Shown here: positions 9,413 to 17,126 of the stretch, one piece after another
Numbering within the stretch: position 1 is the stretch's first letter
Layout of the letters: the number at the start of each line of letters is the position of its first letter
From: Alteribacter aurantiacus DSM 18675
Lineage (GTDB): Bacteria > Bacillota > Bacilli > Bacillales > Salisediminibacteriaceae
NCBI RefSeq assembly: GCF_000429705.1
Contig: NZ_KE386941.1
Location: forward strand, 2,034,781-2,098,780
DNA length: 64,000 bases
Direction of reading: 5' to 3'
Notes under the pieces: model-generated
Seen by the model: only the letters and a program-made list of their open reading frames with translations
What the model was told of the DNA's origin: nothing
Databases searched by the model: none
Translations under genes and position numbers: made by a program

Positions 9413-10441
9413 TTATTTAAACTGTGATAAAAATCGCATGTCGTTTGTGTAGAAATGACGGATATCATCAATTCCGTAGCGAAGCATCGCTAGTCGTTCA
9501 ACGCCCATACCAAAGGCGAATCCGGAATACACTTCAGGGTCAAAACCACCCATTTTCAATACGTTCGGGTGTACCATTCCGGCACCTAGGACTTCAATCC
9601 ATCCTGTTTGTTTACACGTACGGCACCCTTCGCCATCACAAATGGCACAAGAAATGTCCACTTCAGCAGATGGCTCTGTGAATGGGAAGAAGCTTGGGCG
9701 TAGGCGGATCTTGCGGTCTTCACCGAAGTAGTTTTTAGCGAATGTTTCAAGAACGCCTTTCAAATCGCTCATGCGAATGTTTTTATCGACCATAAGTCCT
9801 TCAATTTGCATGAACTGGTGAGAGTGAGTCGCGTCGTCTTCGTCACGGCGATACACTTTACCAGGGCAGATGATTTTAACTGGCCCTTGTCCTTCATGCT
9901 TCTCCATCGTACGGGTCTGCACAGGAGACGTTTGCGTACGTAGTAAAAGATCGGATGTAATAAAGAACGTATCTTGCATGTCACGAGCCGGGTGATCTTT
10001 CGGCAGGTTCAAGGATTCGAAGTTGTAGTAATCGGTTTCTACTTCCGGCCCTTCGGCAACAGAGAAGCCCATGCCGATAAAGACGTCTTCAACCGTTTCA
10101 ACAACAGCCGTTAATGGGTGACGATTGCCGCGGCGAACAGGACGTCCTGGTAGTGTCACGTCAATGGATTCTTCTTTAAGCTTTTTATCAAGAGCTTCTT
10201 TTTCCATACGGCTTTCTTTTTCTTCAATGGCAGTTTTGATTTCGTCACGGACTTCGTTTGCTTTTTGTCCTACTTTCGGGCGTTCCTCGGCTGAGAGCTT
10301 GCCCATTCCTTTAAGTACTTCCGTGATCGGACCTTTTTTTCCTAAATAAGCAACGCGAACGTCTTTTAAGTCATTCAACTCGCTTGCTTGTTCAACTTTT
10401 TGCAAGGCTTCCCTTTGCAATTCTTCTAAACGGTCGAGCAT
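9413..10441 (-). CDS. pheS: Phenylalanyl-tRNA synthetase alpha subunit
   Basis: This 342-residue catalytic alpha subunit has an N-terminal coiled coil that contacts tRNA-Phe, then the class II core. Motif 2 (GKVYRRDEDDATHSHQFMQIEG) is near residues 200-220 and motif 3 (FAFGMGVERLAMLRYGI) is near the C-terminus. The phenylalanine-pocket region shows FPFTEPSAEVDI. The start ATG at 10441 has AGGAGG eight bases upstream. It is first in the pheS-pheT operon, behind a leader of about 650 bases with a T-box and an intergenic palindromic element. Confidence 0.97.
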   Translation of the reverse strand: MLDRLEELQREALQKVEQASELNDLKDVRVAYLGKKGPITEVLKGMGKLSAEERPKVGQKANEVRDEIKTAIEEKESRMEKEALDKKLKEESIDVTLPGRPVRRGNRHPLTAVVETVEDVFIGMGFSVAEGPEVETDYYNFESLNLPKDHPARDMQDTFFITSDLLLRTQTSPVQTRTMEKHEGQGPVKIICPGKVYRRDEDDATHSHQFMQIEGLMVDKNIRMSDLKGVLETFAKNYFGEDRKIRLRPSFFPFTEPSAEVDISCAICDGEGCRTCKQTGWIEVLGAGMVHPNVLKMGGFDPEVYSGFAFGMGVERLAMLRYGIDDIRHFYTNDMRFLSQFK

Positions 10442-10538
10442 GTTCGATTCCTCCTTGTATGGGGTCATGATTTGTTGGTGTTTCCTGAGTGAAGATAGAA
10501 CTTAAAGCTGTTTCAATTTCACCAGGATTTTTAGCTTC

Positions 10539-10652
10539 GTTGAGCGGAATACGCTCCCTTTCCGCGGACTCACGGTGAGCCTCCTCGGGCGATGCCCTGC
10601 GGGGTCTCACCTGCTTCGTTATTCCGCAGGAGTGTCGCATATTCCGCTCAAC
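10539..10652. repeat. 114-bp palindromic intergenic element in the pheS leader
   Basis: A GC-rich segment is bounded by 13-base perfect inverted ends GTTGAGCGGAATA, with internal sub-palindromes (CTCAC/GTGAG and TCCGCGG/CCGCAGG). It lies between the T-box terminator and the pheS start, so it should be transcribed as part of the pheST mRNA. From memory, similar GC-rich intergenic repeats are common in Bacillaceae genomes. It has no transposase gene and no credible coding frame. Confidence 0.7.
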
Positions 10653-10828
10653 TACGCAACATCTTTTAGAATTGATTGAGAAGTTTGAATGAATCAATTT
10701 TTCATCCACTATCCTTTTGGAGACATCCTGCTTGCTTAATTTCCAGCTGTATTTCTTACCTTGACTGAGCAACGTCTCTTACCTTATTGAACACAGCCTT
10801 CGCAGCTACTTCTCGTTTTTTGACAAAC

Positions 10829-11075
10829 AAAAAGAGCCTTTCATCCCTGTAAAAGGGACGAAAGACTCGCGGTACCACCCTCATTAGTAAACGTGCGTTT
10901 ACTCACTCGATCAAGTAACGGACTGGGTCCGGGCTACCTTAATAAAGCCGATGCTTTATGTTCCGGTGCCAACTCCGGAGTGAATTCGGCTGTGTCTTCG
11001 CATCAAAGTGCTCTCAGTCTATGGCACTTTGTCCCTGAATGCTGACATTTCAGCGTACTACTCTCCATCACAGTT
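10829..11075 (-). ncRNA. T-box leader of pheST (Phe)
   Basis: The minus strand carries the T-box core AGGGTGGTACCGCG (10868-10881), which pairs with the NCCA end of uncharged tRNA. It is followed by a G+C-rich terminator hairpin and T-run (10829-10867). Upstream is a stem I region. A TTC codon for Phe sits in GAATTCAC at 10982-10984, as expected for the specifier loop. Uncharged tRNA-Phe should stabilise the antiterminator and switch on pheS-pheT. Confidence 0.93.
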
Positions 11076-11101
11076 ATTTGCTGCTTCAATTGTATGGGGA
11101 T

Positions 11102-11130
11102 ATTATATCCTTTTTCTATTTTTGTTGCAA
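11102..11130 (-). promoter_or_regulatory. Sigma-A promoter of pheST
   Basis: Minus-strand TTGCAA and a perfect TATAAT are separated by exactly 17 bases. Transcription would begin near 11095, just before the T-box. Confidence 0.75.
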
Positions 11131-11166
11131 CGGCTCTAATAACCATTGTTGCCACTTACTGATTTT

Positions 11167-11922
11167 TTAAACGAGCTTCAAGTGATACAGTAAGATGCCG
11201 GCGGCTACACTCACATTCAAGGATTCGGCTCCTCCGTAGAGTGGAATGTAGATGTTTTGGTCCGTTTCAGCGAGAAGCGCGGGGTCGACTCCTTGTCCTT
11301 CATTTCCGACCAGAAGGGCAAAGGATCCTTGTGGCTCAATGGCTGAATACGTACTACCATCAAAAGACGTGCCAAAAACAGGGACGTCATTTTCTTTACT
11401 CAGAGAGATCGCTTCGTGCAAGTCCATCTTCTGGATAGGGATATGAAACAACGACCCTTGAGTAGAACGTAACACTTTGCTGTTATATGGATCAGCTGTG
11501 CCTTCTGATAATACAATGCCGTCGACTCCTACTGCATGTGCGGTTCGGATAATGGTTCCCAAATTACCGGGGTCCTGAATTCTGTCAAGAAACAGATACT
11601 GACCTTTTTCCAATGGGAGGTTCACATTTTCTGGCAGTTCACAGACAGCTGCAAACCCTTGAGGTGTTTCCGTTTCGGATAGTTCTTTCATCACTCGTTC
11701 CGTTACTTCAACAGGCTTCACGTCAGCGGCTTTCCACTCTTTCGGGATTTCCTCGTCCTCACGTACGATCAGTTCTACGAACGGAAGATTCGCTTTTAGT
11801 GCTTCTTCTATGAGGTGACGCCCTTCAATCATAAATAAAGCGGACTTTTCTCGGCCTCGCTTTGTATGGAGTTTTTTCCACGCTTTAATTTTTGGATTTT
11901 TAGGTGATTCAATTCGTTCCAT
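11167..11922 (-). CDS. ysgA: TrmH/SpoU family RNA 2'-O-ribose methyltransferase
   Basis: This 251-residue SPOUT-class methyltransferase uses S-adenosylmethionine to methylate a ribose in rRNA or tRNA. All three SpoU motifs are visible. Motif 1 is LFLDRIQDPGNLGTIIRTA near residue 110, motif 2 is LLVGNEGQGVD near 205, and motif 3 is IPLYGGAESLNVSVAAGILLY near the C-terminus and would form the trefoil knot. The first 95 residues are the substrate-binding domain (KNPKIKAWKKLHTKRGR). It lies between pheST and sspI, as ysgA does in B. subtilis. The exact target nucleotide cannot be told from sequence. Confidence 0.9.
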   Translation of the reverse strand: MERIESPKNPKIKAWKKLHTKRGREKSALFMIEGRHLIEEALKANLPFVELIVREDEEIPKEWKAADVKPVEVTERVMKELSETETPQGFAAVCELPENVNLPLEKGQYLFLDRIQDPGNLGTIIRTAHAVGVDGIVLSEGTADPYNSKVLRSTQGSLFHIPIQKMDLHEAISLSKENDVPVFGTSFDGSTYSAIEPQGSFALLVGNEGQGVDPALLAETDQNIYIPLYGGAESLNVSVAAGILLYHLKLV

Positions 11923-11977
11923 TTTGTTGCTCCTTTAACGATTTGTGCTCTCATTATCGCACAGCTTGATGTTTTTT

Positions 11978-12006
11978 ACATAATTCTTCTTTTAAATATC
12001 ATACTA
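11978..12006 (+). promoter_or_regulatory. Possible sigma-G promoter of sspI
   Basis: CATACTA at 12000-12006 matches the sigma-G -10 pattern. It is spaced 17 bases from ACATA, a near match to the -35 pattern GHATR. Position and spacing fit a forespore-specific spore protein gene. Confidence 0.5.
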
Positions 12007-12074
12007 TACATGAGACTACATCCAAAATTCGTTGGATTGTTTCAGGATTACGACACCTTGAAAGGATGATCTAT

Positions 12075-12284
12075 ATGAGTTTTAATCTTCGTGGCGCGAT
12101 TATGCAAAATATTCAAGGCAGCGATGAGCAAAAAGTAGAAGCAACGATTCAAGACGCGATCCAAAGTAAAGAAGAAAAAATGCTCCCTGGTCTTGGGGTT
12201 TTGTTTGAAGTTTACTGGAACGAAGCAAACGAGCAAGAGAAACAAGAAATGATTCAGCAAATTTCTCAAGGGTTGCAAAAGTAA
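12075..12284 (+). CDS. sspI: Small acid-soluble spore protein SspI
   Basis: This 69-residue protein matches the minor SASP family SspI, with MSFNLRGAIMQNIQGS at the N-terminus and the strongly conserved EEKMLPGLGVLFEVYW in the middle. B. subtilis SspI has 71 residues. It is made in the forespore and retained in the spore core. The ATG at 12075 is used because GAAAGG lies nine bases upstream; an in-frame ATG three codons earlier overlaps that site. It is a single-gene unit with its own terminator, located between ysgA and ysdC. It confirms that the organism belongs to a spore-forming lineage. Confidence 0.93.
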   Translation: MSFNLRGAIMQNIQGSDEQKVEATIQDAIQSKEEKMLPGLGVLFEVYWNEANEQEKQEMIQQISQGLQK

Positions 12285-12291
12285 CCCCGGT

Positions 12292-12322
12292 AACCGACTT
12301 CTCGCGATGAGGTCGGTTTTTT
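12292..12322 (+). terminator. Terminator of sspI
   Basis: Inverted arms AACCGACTT and GAGGTCGGTT enclose a short loop, followed by a run of T, eight bases after the sspI stop. Confidence 0.85.
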
Positions 12323-12348
12323 CTCTTTAAGAGGAGGGGGAGAAGTTG

Positions 12349-12463
12349 TTTAAACAGGTTGGTGCGACTTTTAAACAAGTTAGCATTTTAACAGGTTAGT
12401 CCTCCATTTAAGCATGTTAGCGCGCCATTTAAACAGGTTGGCGCAGCGTTTAAACAGGTTAGC
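12349..12463. repeat. 21-bp tandem repeat array C (about 6 copies)
   Basis: About six imperfect copies of a unit close to TTTAAACAGGTTGGCGCAGC run between the two convergent terminators of sspI and ysdC. The last three copies are the most regular at a 21-base period. Confidence 0.8.
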
Positions 12464-12484
12464 CCCTCACTCACCATCCCCACC

Positions 12485-12510
12485 AAAAAAAAGACAGCCG
12501 CAGCTGCCTT
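12485..12510 (-). terminator. Terminator of ysdC
   Basis: On the minus strand a stem AAGGCAGC/GCTGTCTT with a four-base loop is followed by a long T-run, about 12 bases past the ysdC stop. Confidence 0.85.
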
Positions 12511-12521
12511 TTCCCTTAATC

Positions 12522-13601
12522 TTATTCAAATGTAATCTTATTTACCGTCTCTCTATCCATCTTCTTGATCACTTCGACAATAAGCTTTACTGCATTTTCG
12601 AAGTCATCACGGTGGAGAACAGCTGCGTGAGTATGGATATAACGCGTCGCAATTGTAATGGATAGGGCCGGTACACCGTTTGCAGTCAGGTGAATGGCAC
12701 CTGAATCGGTTCCACCGCCTGGTACGTAGTCAAATTGATACGGGATCTCTTTGTCGTCTGCCGTACCAGTTACAAAGTCACGAAGACCTTTGTGGCTCAC
12801 CATGGAAGCATCATACATGATGATTTGAGGACCTTTACCCATTTTCGCCAAAGCATCACGATCACTTACACCAGGCGTGTCACCGGCAATCCCTACGTCT
12901 ACACCAAAGCCAATGTCAGGCTGAATGTGGTGAGCAGATGTACGGGCTCCGCGAAGACCTACTTCTTCTTGAACCGTACCTACCCCATAAACCGTATTCG
13001 GGTGATCTTCATTTTTAAGCTGGCGAAGAACCTCAATGGCAATCGCACAGCCAATACGGTTGTCCCAAGCTTTAGCCATAAGCATTTTTTCATTTTTCAT
13101 AACAGTGAATTCGCACACAGGTACAACTGAGTCTCCAGGACGTACGCCGAACTCTTCTGCTTCTTCTCGGCTTGATGCACCAATATCGATGTACATGTCT
13201 TTTTTGTCTACACTCTTTTTACGAACTTCCGGTGGTAAAATGTGCGGAGGCTTCGAACCAATTACCCCAGGGATATTGCCGTCTTTTGTCATGACCGTTA
13301 CTCGTTGAGCAAGCATCACTTGCTCCCACCAGCCGCCGACCGTTTGGAATTTCAAGAAGCCGTTATCGTCAATGTTTGTAACCATGAAACCGATCTCATC
13401 TAAATGTCCCGCTACCATAATTTTAGGTCCATCAGCTACAGATCCTGTTTTCTTTGCAATTAAACTCCCCAGCCCGTCCGTTTCAATTTCATCAGCAAAA
13501 GGCTCGATATGTTTTCTCATCACGTCTCTTGCTTCGCGCTCATTACCTGGAATGCCATTGGCATCAGTCAACTCTTTGAGCATCTTTAACGTATTATCCA
13601 T
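12522..13601 (-). CDS. ysdC: M42 family metallopeptidase (glutamyl aminopeptidase type)
   Basis: This 359-residue cytosolic peptidase belongs to the M42 family, which forms large tetrahedral dodecamers and trims peptides from the N-terminus. The two-metal site ligands are visible in order: AGHLDEIGFMV (His, Asp) near residue 67, KAWDNRIGC (bridging Asp) near 178, TVQEEVGLRGA (catalytic Glu pair) near 210, GVDVGIAGD (Asp) near 235, and TRYIHTHAAV (His) near 320. The start is the ATG at 13601, eight bases after GGGAGG. A TTG one codon earlier is less well placed. It corresponds to B. subtilis ysdC, which also sits near ysdB. Confidence 0.92.
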   Translation of the reverse strand: MDNTLKMLKELTDANGIPGNEREARDVMRKHIEPFADEIETDGLGSLIAKKTGSVADGPKIMVAGHLDEIGFMVTNIDDNGFLKFQTVGGWWEQVMLAQRVTVMTKDGNIPGVIGSKPPHILPPEVRKKSVDKKDMYIDIGASSREEAEEFGVRPGDSVVPVCEFTVMKNEKMLMAKAWDNRIGCAIAIEVLRQLKNEDHPNTVYGVGTVQEEVGLRGARTSAHHIQPDIGFGVDVGIAGDTPGVSDRDALAKMGKGPQIIMYDASMVSHKGLRDFVTGTADDKEIPYQFDYVPGGGTDSGAIHLTANGVPALSITIATRYIHTHAAVLHRDDFENAVKLIVEVIKKMDRETVNKITFE

Positions 13602-13689
13602 CAAAAGTCCCTCCCAAATTTGTTTAACAATTATGTATCTTCAAATAGTATAACGTTTTTACTAAGTTAGCTCAATCATTTCGTAACCC

Positions 13690-14190
13690 TCAATACCCCT
13701 CTTGCTGCCTTTTGTAATTCACTTCATTTTTGTCCAGATAAGCGGTCAATAGATCCTCCTCTGTAAAACCGAGGTGTGCACCGAGACGAAGATACGCATT
13801 AAAAAAAGCCTTGTAATTAGAGAAATCCCTTGTTTTTTGAACGTCAACCAAACTAGATTGAATCTCTAAAAAATCTTCAGTAAGCTGCTCGTTTGAAGCT
13901 TCCTGATCTTCTGGAAACAAGTACTCCACATGGTCGTCAAAACCAAATTCAATCCCGATAGACATAAGAAAATGGACCCCATCTACATATTCTTCAAGAA
14001 CCACACGTTTCTCTGAAGGTGGCTTTTCACTCCAGAATTTAAAACACCTTGTTTCGTTCGCCAATTCACCAAGCTCTACAGAAAAAGCTAAAAGCTTTCG
14101 TTCCACAAGAGATTCTTCAGTTAAGCCATGTTTTGTTTCAATATGTTTGTCTAATGCTTTTTGCATCTCAAATAAACGGGTAAAATCCAT
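13690..14190 (-). CDS. Dimeric (all-alpha) dUTP diphosphatase
   Basis: This 166-residue protein resembles the dimeric dUTPase/MazG-like all-alpha NTP pyrophosphatase family, which converts dUTP to dUMP and keeps uracil out of DNA. The metal-binding acidic motifs are visible: SVELGELANETRCFKFWS gives the ExxE pair near residue 50, and VLEEYVDGVHFLMSIGIEFG gives the second ExxD near residue 75. A trimeric-type dUTPase would instead show the beta-rich signature, which is absent. The start is the ATG at 14190 after AAGGAG with eight-base spacing. It is divergent from ysdB. Specificity for dUTP is a family inference. Confidence 0.85.
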   Translation of the reverse strand: MDFTRLFEMQKALDKHIETKHGLTEESLVERKLLAFSVELGELANETRCFKFWSEKPPSEKRVVLEEYVDGVHFLMSIGIEFGFDDHVEYLFPEDQEASNEQLTEDFLEIQSSLVDVQKTRDFSNYKAFFNAYLRLGAHLGFTEEDLLTAYLDKNEVNYKRQQEGY

Positions 14191-14269
14191 ATACGTCACT
14201 CCTTGTTGGCTGTATGTAAACTTTCTGCTACATGAACAAATAAAATGATAAAATAATTTAGATGATATT

Positions 14270-14295
14270 TGAAACTTTTTTTGAGTTGGCACGTA
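14270..14295 (+). promoter_or_regulatory. Sigma-W promoter of ysdB
   Basis: TGAAAC and CGTA are separated by exactly 16 bases, the consensus for the extracytoplasmic-function sigma factor SigW. It lies about 65 bases before the ysdB start. In B. subtilis ysdB is a known SigW-regulon gene, so sequence and knowledge agree. Confidence 0.88.
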
Positions 14296-14358
14296 CACAC
14301 TAGTATTAAGAAATGATTTCGTGCATGATAGATACGTTTTAAAAAGGGAGAGATCTTT

Positions 14359-14751
14359 ATGCTGAGCGTGATTTTGTTTCGAGTCCTGCTCCTGATTGCT
14401 GTTTCCATACTCATTTTCAGTGTGATTAAATATGCCATCGATCCTCGTCGAAAACTAGAGATAGCCCATAATAAAGGCGGGTTTTATTTTCTCGATGATT
14501 CGGATAATGTGAGAAAAAACTTCTTTCTCACCTATGGCCATGTCATGTTTGAAGGTGAGAAATACTTAGGAACGGTAGATGACTCTTTTGACGTGACATC
14601 CATTACCGTTTGGACAGAGGAAAAAGACAGGCTAAAAGGATTACGAAAAACTGACTTTTTGTTTATCGAAAAAGAAATATCCATCCGCTATCCACACGCC
14701 AAAATCGAGTGGAATAGCCCAATCAAAGAATTGTTAAAGAGAATGGACTGA
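14359..14751 (+). CDS. ysdB: YsdB, sigma-W regulon membrane-anchored protein
   Basis: This 130-residue protein has one N-terminal membrane segment (about residues 5-22) followed by a soluble domain. The domain contains KLEIAHNKGGFYFLDDSDNV and a later segment FIEKEISIRYPHAKIEW, the pattern of Bacillus YsdB. The gene belongs to the cell-envelope stress regulon in B. subtilis, and the SigW promoter here supports the same control. Biochemical function is unknown. A GGGAGAG ribosome site precedes the ATG. It is a single-gene unit with a hairpin downstream. In B. subtilis ysdB is next to ysdA, whereas here an 8.6 kb accessory block separates them. Confidence 0.85.
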   Translation: MLSVILFRVLLLIAVSILIFSVIKYAIDPRRKLEIAHNKGGFYFLDDSDNVRKNFFLTYGHVMFEGEKYLGTVDDSFDVTSITVWTEEKDRLKGLRKTDFLFIEKEISIRYPHAKIEWNSPIKELLKRMD

Positions 14752-14766
14752 ATAGCCAAGACATGA

Positions 14767-14806
14767 AAGGGGTTTATCGGCGTATACCGACGACCTCTTT
14801 TTCTTT
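14767..14806 (+). terminator. Probable terminator of ysdB
   Basis: An imperfect hairpin (AGGGGTTTATCGG against CCGACGACCTCT) is followed by a T-rich run directly after ysdB. Confidence 0.55.
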
Positions 14807-14860
14807 TGTATGATACTTGGAACAGTTTCTCACTTTCACTTCAGTCAGATCCTTTATCTT

Positions 14861-16291
14861 TTACCTAAACCACTTGATGTATTTTTTTGTGAGCTTCGGC
14901 ACTTTTCCTTCAAAGAGTCGCTTTTGCCAGTATTGATCGGCGACTTTTGAAACCATTTCTCCATGACTCGGATAAGGGTGAATCACGCTTGAGAAGTCTT
15001 TGATTTTATGACCATGCTGTTTTGCAAACACGACTTCCTGCATCCAATCTCCGGCTAACGTTCCGATTGCATGTGCTCCTATAATGTTCCCTTTTTTGTT
15101 CGTAATGATTTTAAGGAAAGCATCTTTGTCTCGTTCAGCCACAAAGCGGTCGACATTTTCACCTCGAGTGGTGTAAATGTAAATATCCCCTTTATACTTC
15201 TCCCTCGCTTCTTTTTCCGTTAACCCTAAGTGAAACACTTCAGGGTCGGTATAAATGACATAAGGAGCGTTGCTGTAATCAACACCTTGCTTGATCCCGA
15301 AAACGGCGTTCGCTACTACCGCTTTCCCTTCCAACCCTGCACCGTGAGTAAAAGGAAAGTCCCCAATCACATCACCGCAAGCAAAAATAGTCGGCACGGA
15401 CGTCTGCATATGTTTGTTTACTTGTATGTGAGCGTCTTCCACTTTCACACCTGTTTTTTCGAGGTCCAAACTGTCTACATTCGGCTTTCTACCGGCTGCA
15501 ATCAGAACGGCATCACAGACAACCTGGTCTGTTTCACCGTTATCACCTTCTACGTAAAGGATCGTTTTCCCATCGGTTTCTTTCACTTTTTTTACTTTGC
15601 TTGAAAAAATAAAGCGAATCTGATCCGATAAGTGTGCTTTCGCAATCTCTCTAATCTCTGGTTCTTCACGTTCCATCAAATTAGGAGAATGGTCAATCAC
15701 CGTCACCTTTGAACCGAAACGGGACATGGTTTGAGCGAGCTCAATTCCCACCGGTCCTGAACCAATCACAACAAACGTCCCTGGTACCGTTTCTTGTTCA
15801 AAGATCGTTTCATTTGTTAAATAAGAAACGTCTTCAATTCCCTCTATAGGCGGAATAACCGGTCTGGATCCTGTAGCAATGACAACCCGTTTTGCATAAA
15901 TGGTTGTTTCTTCATCTATGATGATCTCGTGATCTGACTGAAACCGGGCTGTGCCTCGGTATTCATCTATCCCCAACGAGCGAAGCCTCTCCCTACTGTC
16001 ATGGGGCTGGATATCTGCGATGGCTTCTTTCACTCTGGATTTGACCACAGAAAAGTCGATTGCTCCCGAAAGCTCAAGGCCAAACTCCTCAGCTGCTTTC
16101 CTTGCAGCATGTATCTCTTTTGCTGCTTTTATATATGCTTTTGAAGGTACACACCCGTAGTGAAGGCAGTCTCCACCAGGTTCAAGATCCTTTTCAATAA
16201 TAGCGACTTTTGCTCCGAATTGGACTGAGCCAATGGCGGCTGTCAGCCCTCCAGACCCTCCACCAATCACAGCTACATCATACTTTTTCAT
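14861..16291 (-). CDS. Lipoamide dehydrogenase/mercuric-reductase-like flavoprotein
   Basis: This 476-residue class I pyridine nucleotide-disulfide oxidoreductase has an FAD-binding GGGSGG near residue 11 and the redox-active disulfide CLHYGC at Cys42 and Cys47. It also has a second dinucleotide fold with GSGPVGIELAQTMSRFG near residue 176, an ACGDV FAD motif near 306, and a dimerisation domain ending in HPYPSHGE, with the catalytic His-Glu relay of lipoamide dehydrogenases. It lacks both the N-terminal heavy-metal domain and the C-terminal cysteine pair of true mercuric reductases, so mercury is not its likely substrate. Its ATG overlaps the stop of the TVP38 gene by four bases, so the two are translationally coupled. 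No lipoyl-enzyme complex genes are nearby. The electron acceptor is unknown. Confidence 0.85.
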   Translation of the reverse strand: MKKYDVAVIGGGSGGLTAAIGSVQFGAKVAIIEKDLEPGGDCLHYGCVPSKAYIKAAKEIHAARKAAEEFGLELSGAIDFSVVKSRVKEAIADIQPHDSRERLRSLGIDEYRGTARFQSDHEIIIDEETTIYAKRVVIATGSRPVIPPIEGIEDVSYLTNETIFEQETVPGTFVVIGSGPVGIELAQTMSRFGSKVTVIDHSPNLMEREEPEIREIAKAHLSDQIRFIFSSKVKKVKETDGKTILYVEGDNGETDQVVCDAVLIAAGRKPNVDSLDLEKTGVKVEDAHIQVNKHMQTSVPTIFACGDVIGDFPFTHGAGLEGKAVVANAVFGIKQGVDYSNAPYVIYTDPEVFHLGLTEKEAREKYKGDIYIYTTRGENVDRFVAERDKDAFLKIITNKKGNIIGAHAIGTLAGDWMQEVVFAKQHGHKIKDFSSVIHPYPSHGEMVSKVADQYWQKRLFEGKVPKLTKKYIKWFR

Positions 16292-16956
16292 CCTACTCGT
16301 CCCCCTTTTTTTTTCTCTAGCCCAAGTAGTAAACGAACTTTCTCTTTAAAAAAGAGTGGTACGAGCATCACAATAAAAAATAAACCTATAGCAAGAATCC
16401 ATGTACTTGCTCCACCATCGACAAAACTTGATCCAAGGAAAGTAAACGCAAAGATACCAGGGGTCATACCGATGATGGTTGCAAATAGAAAGGGTGAAAA
16501 CCTAACTTTTGATACCCCTGCCGCATAGCTGATTAGATCAAAGTTAAATAGAGGAATAAGCCTTAGTACAAGCACGTAAAAGAACCCTCGCTTTTCAAGC
16601 TGTGTTTGGATCACTTCCCCTTTTCCTTTCCATTCCTTCCCGGCAATGTTTTTACCTAGCTTCCTAGCTACAAGAAAAGCGACAGCCGCACTTCCACTTG
16701 CACCAATCAGCGTGTAAAGGGTCCCAAATAAAGGTCCGAAAGCTAGTCCACCGGTTATCGATAAAACCGATGCGGGAAATAAGATTAGAGGACGAAACGT
16801 ATAGGCAATGATGTAAACGACCGGGGCAAACCAGCCAAACGATAAGATCCACTCTCTTAGCCACTCCGGACTAACATTCAAAACCTCTTGATTGACGACA
16901 TATAATCCAACCAATAGTAAAGCGATTCCAACATAGATTAGAACCTTTCGTTTCAT
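16288..16956 (-). CDS. TVP38/TMEM64 family membrane protein
   Basis: This 222-residue polytopic membrane protein belongs to the TVP38/TMEM64 (VTT/SNARE-associated) family. It shows the characteristic central block FPASVLSITGGLAFGPLFGT at about 58-77, then the conserved GSAAVAFLVARKLG and the VLRLIPLFNFDLISYAAGVSKV loop. Five to six membrane segments are expected. Related DedA-superfamily proteins are linked to lipid flipping or ion-coupled transport, but no function is established for this subgroup. The gene is the first of a two-gene unit with the flavoprotein whose start it overlaps, which suggests a membrane-plus-redox module. Confidence 0.87.
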   Translation of the reverse strand: MKRKVLIYVGIALLLVGLYVVNQEVLNVSPEWLREWILSFGWFAPVVYIIAYTFRPLILFPASVLSITGGLAFGPLFGTLYTLIGASGSAAVAFLVARKLGKNIAGKEWKGKGEVIQTQLEKRGFFYVLVLRLIPLFNFDLISYAAGVSKVRFSPFLFATIIGMTPGIFAFTFLGSSFVDGGASTWILAIGLFFIVMLVPLFFKEKVRLLLGLEKKKGGRVG

Positions 16957-17073
16957 ATTAGCCTCCCTCCCGCCTTCAAAGCAATGAGCGTAACGGTTGC
17001 CTCATTTAAAACTTGATACGAGTGGATTTCTTGTAACTCAATTGAGTGGAGACATTGCTAATCAGATAAAGGG

Positions 17074-17120
17074 ACTGAAAAAGTACTGTTGTCACAGGAA
17101 AAATTCAGTAGTTTTTCAAT
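17074..17120 (-). terminator. Hairpin after the six-gene operon, possible terminator
   Basis: Inverted arms close to CTGAAAAAGTACTG and CAGTAGTTTTTCA lie directly beyond the oxidoreductase stop and before the TVP38 gene. The T-run is inside the stem rather than after it, so termination is uncertain. Confidence 0.4.
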
Positions 17121-17126
17121 GTCTTC

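Noticed and set aside
10392..10772. 126-codon minus-strand open frame through the pheS leader
   Set aside because: It reads through the palindromic intergenic element and overlaps the pheS start. The composition reflects the GC-rich repeat and there is no ribosome site.
12414..12665. Short plus-strand open frame over array C and the ysdC end
   Set aside because: It is generated by the 21-base array and is antisense to ysdC. It has no start signal.
14861..16291. Calling the flavoprotein a mercuric reductase or a true lipoamide dehydrogenase
   Set aside because: It lacks the metal-binding domain and C-terminal cysteines of MerA, and no 2-oxoacid dehydrogenase genes are adjacent. Only the family-level call is supported.
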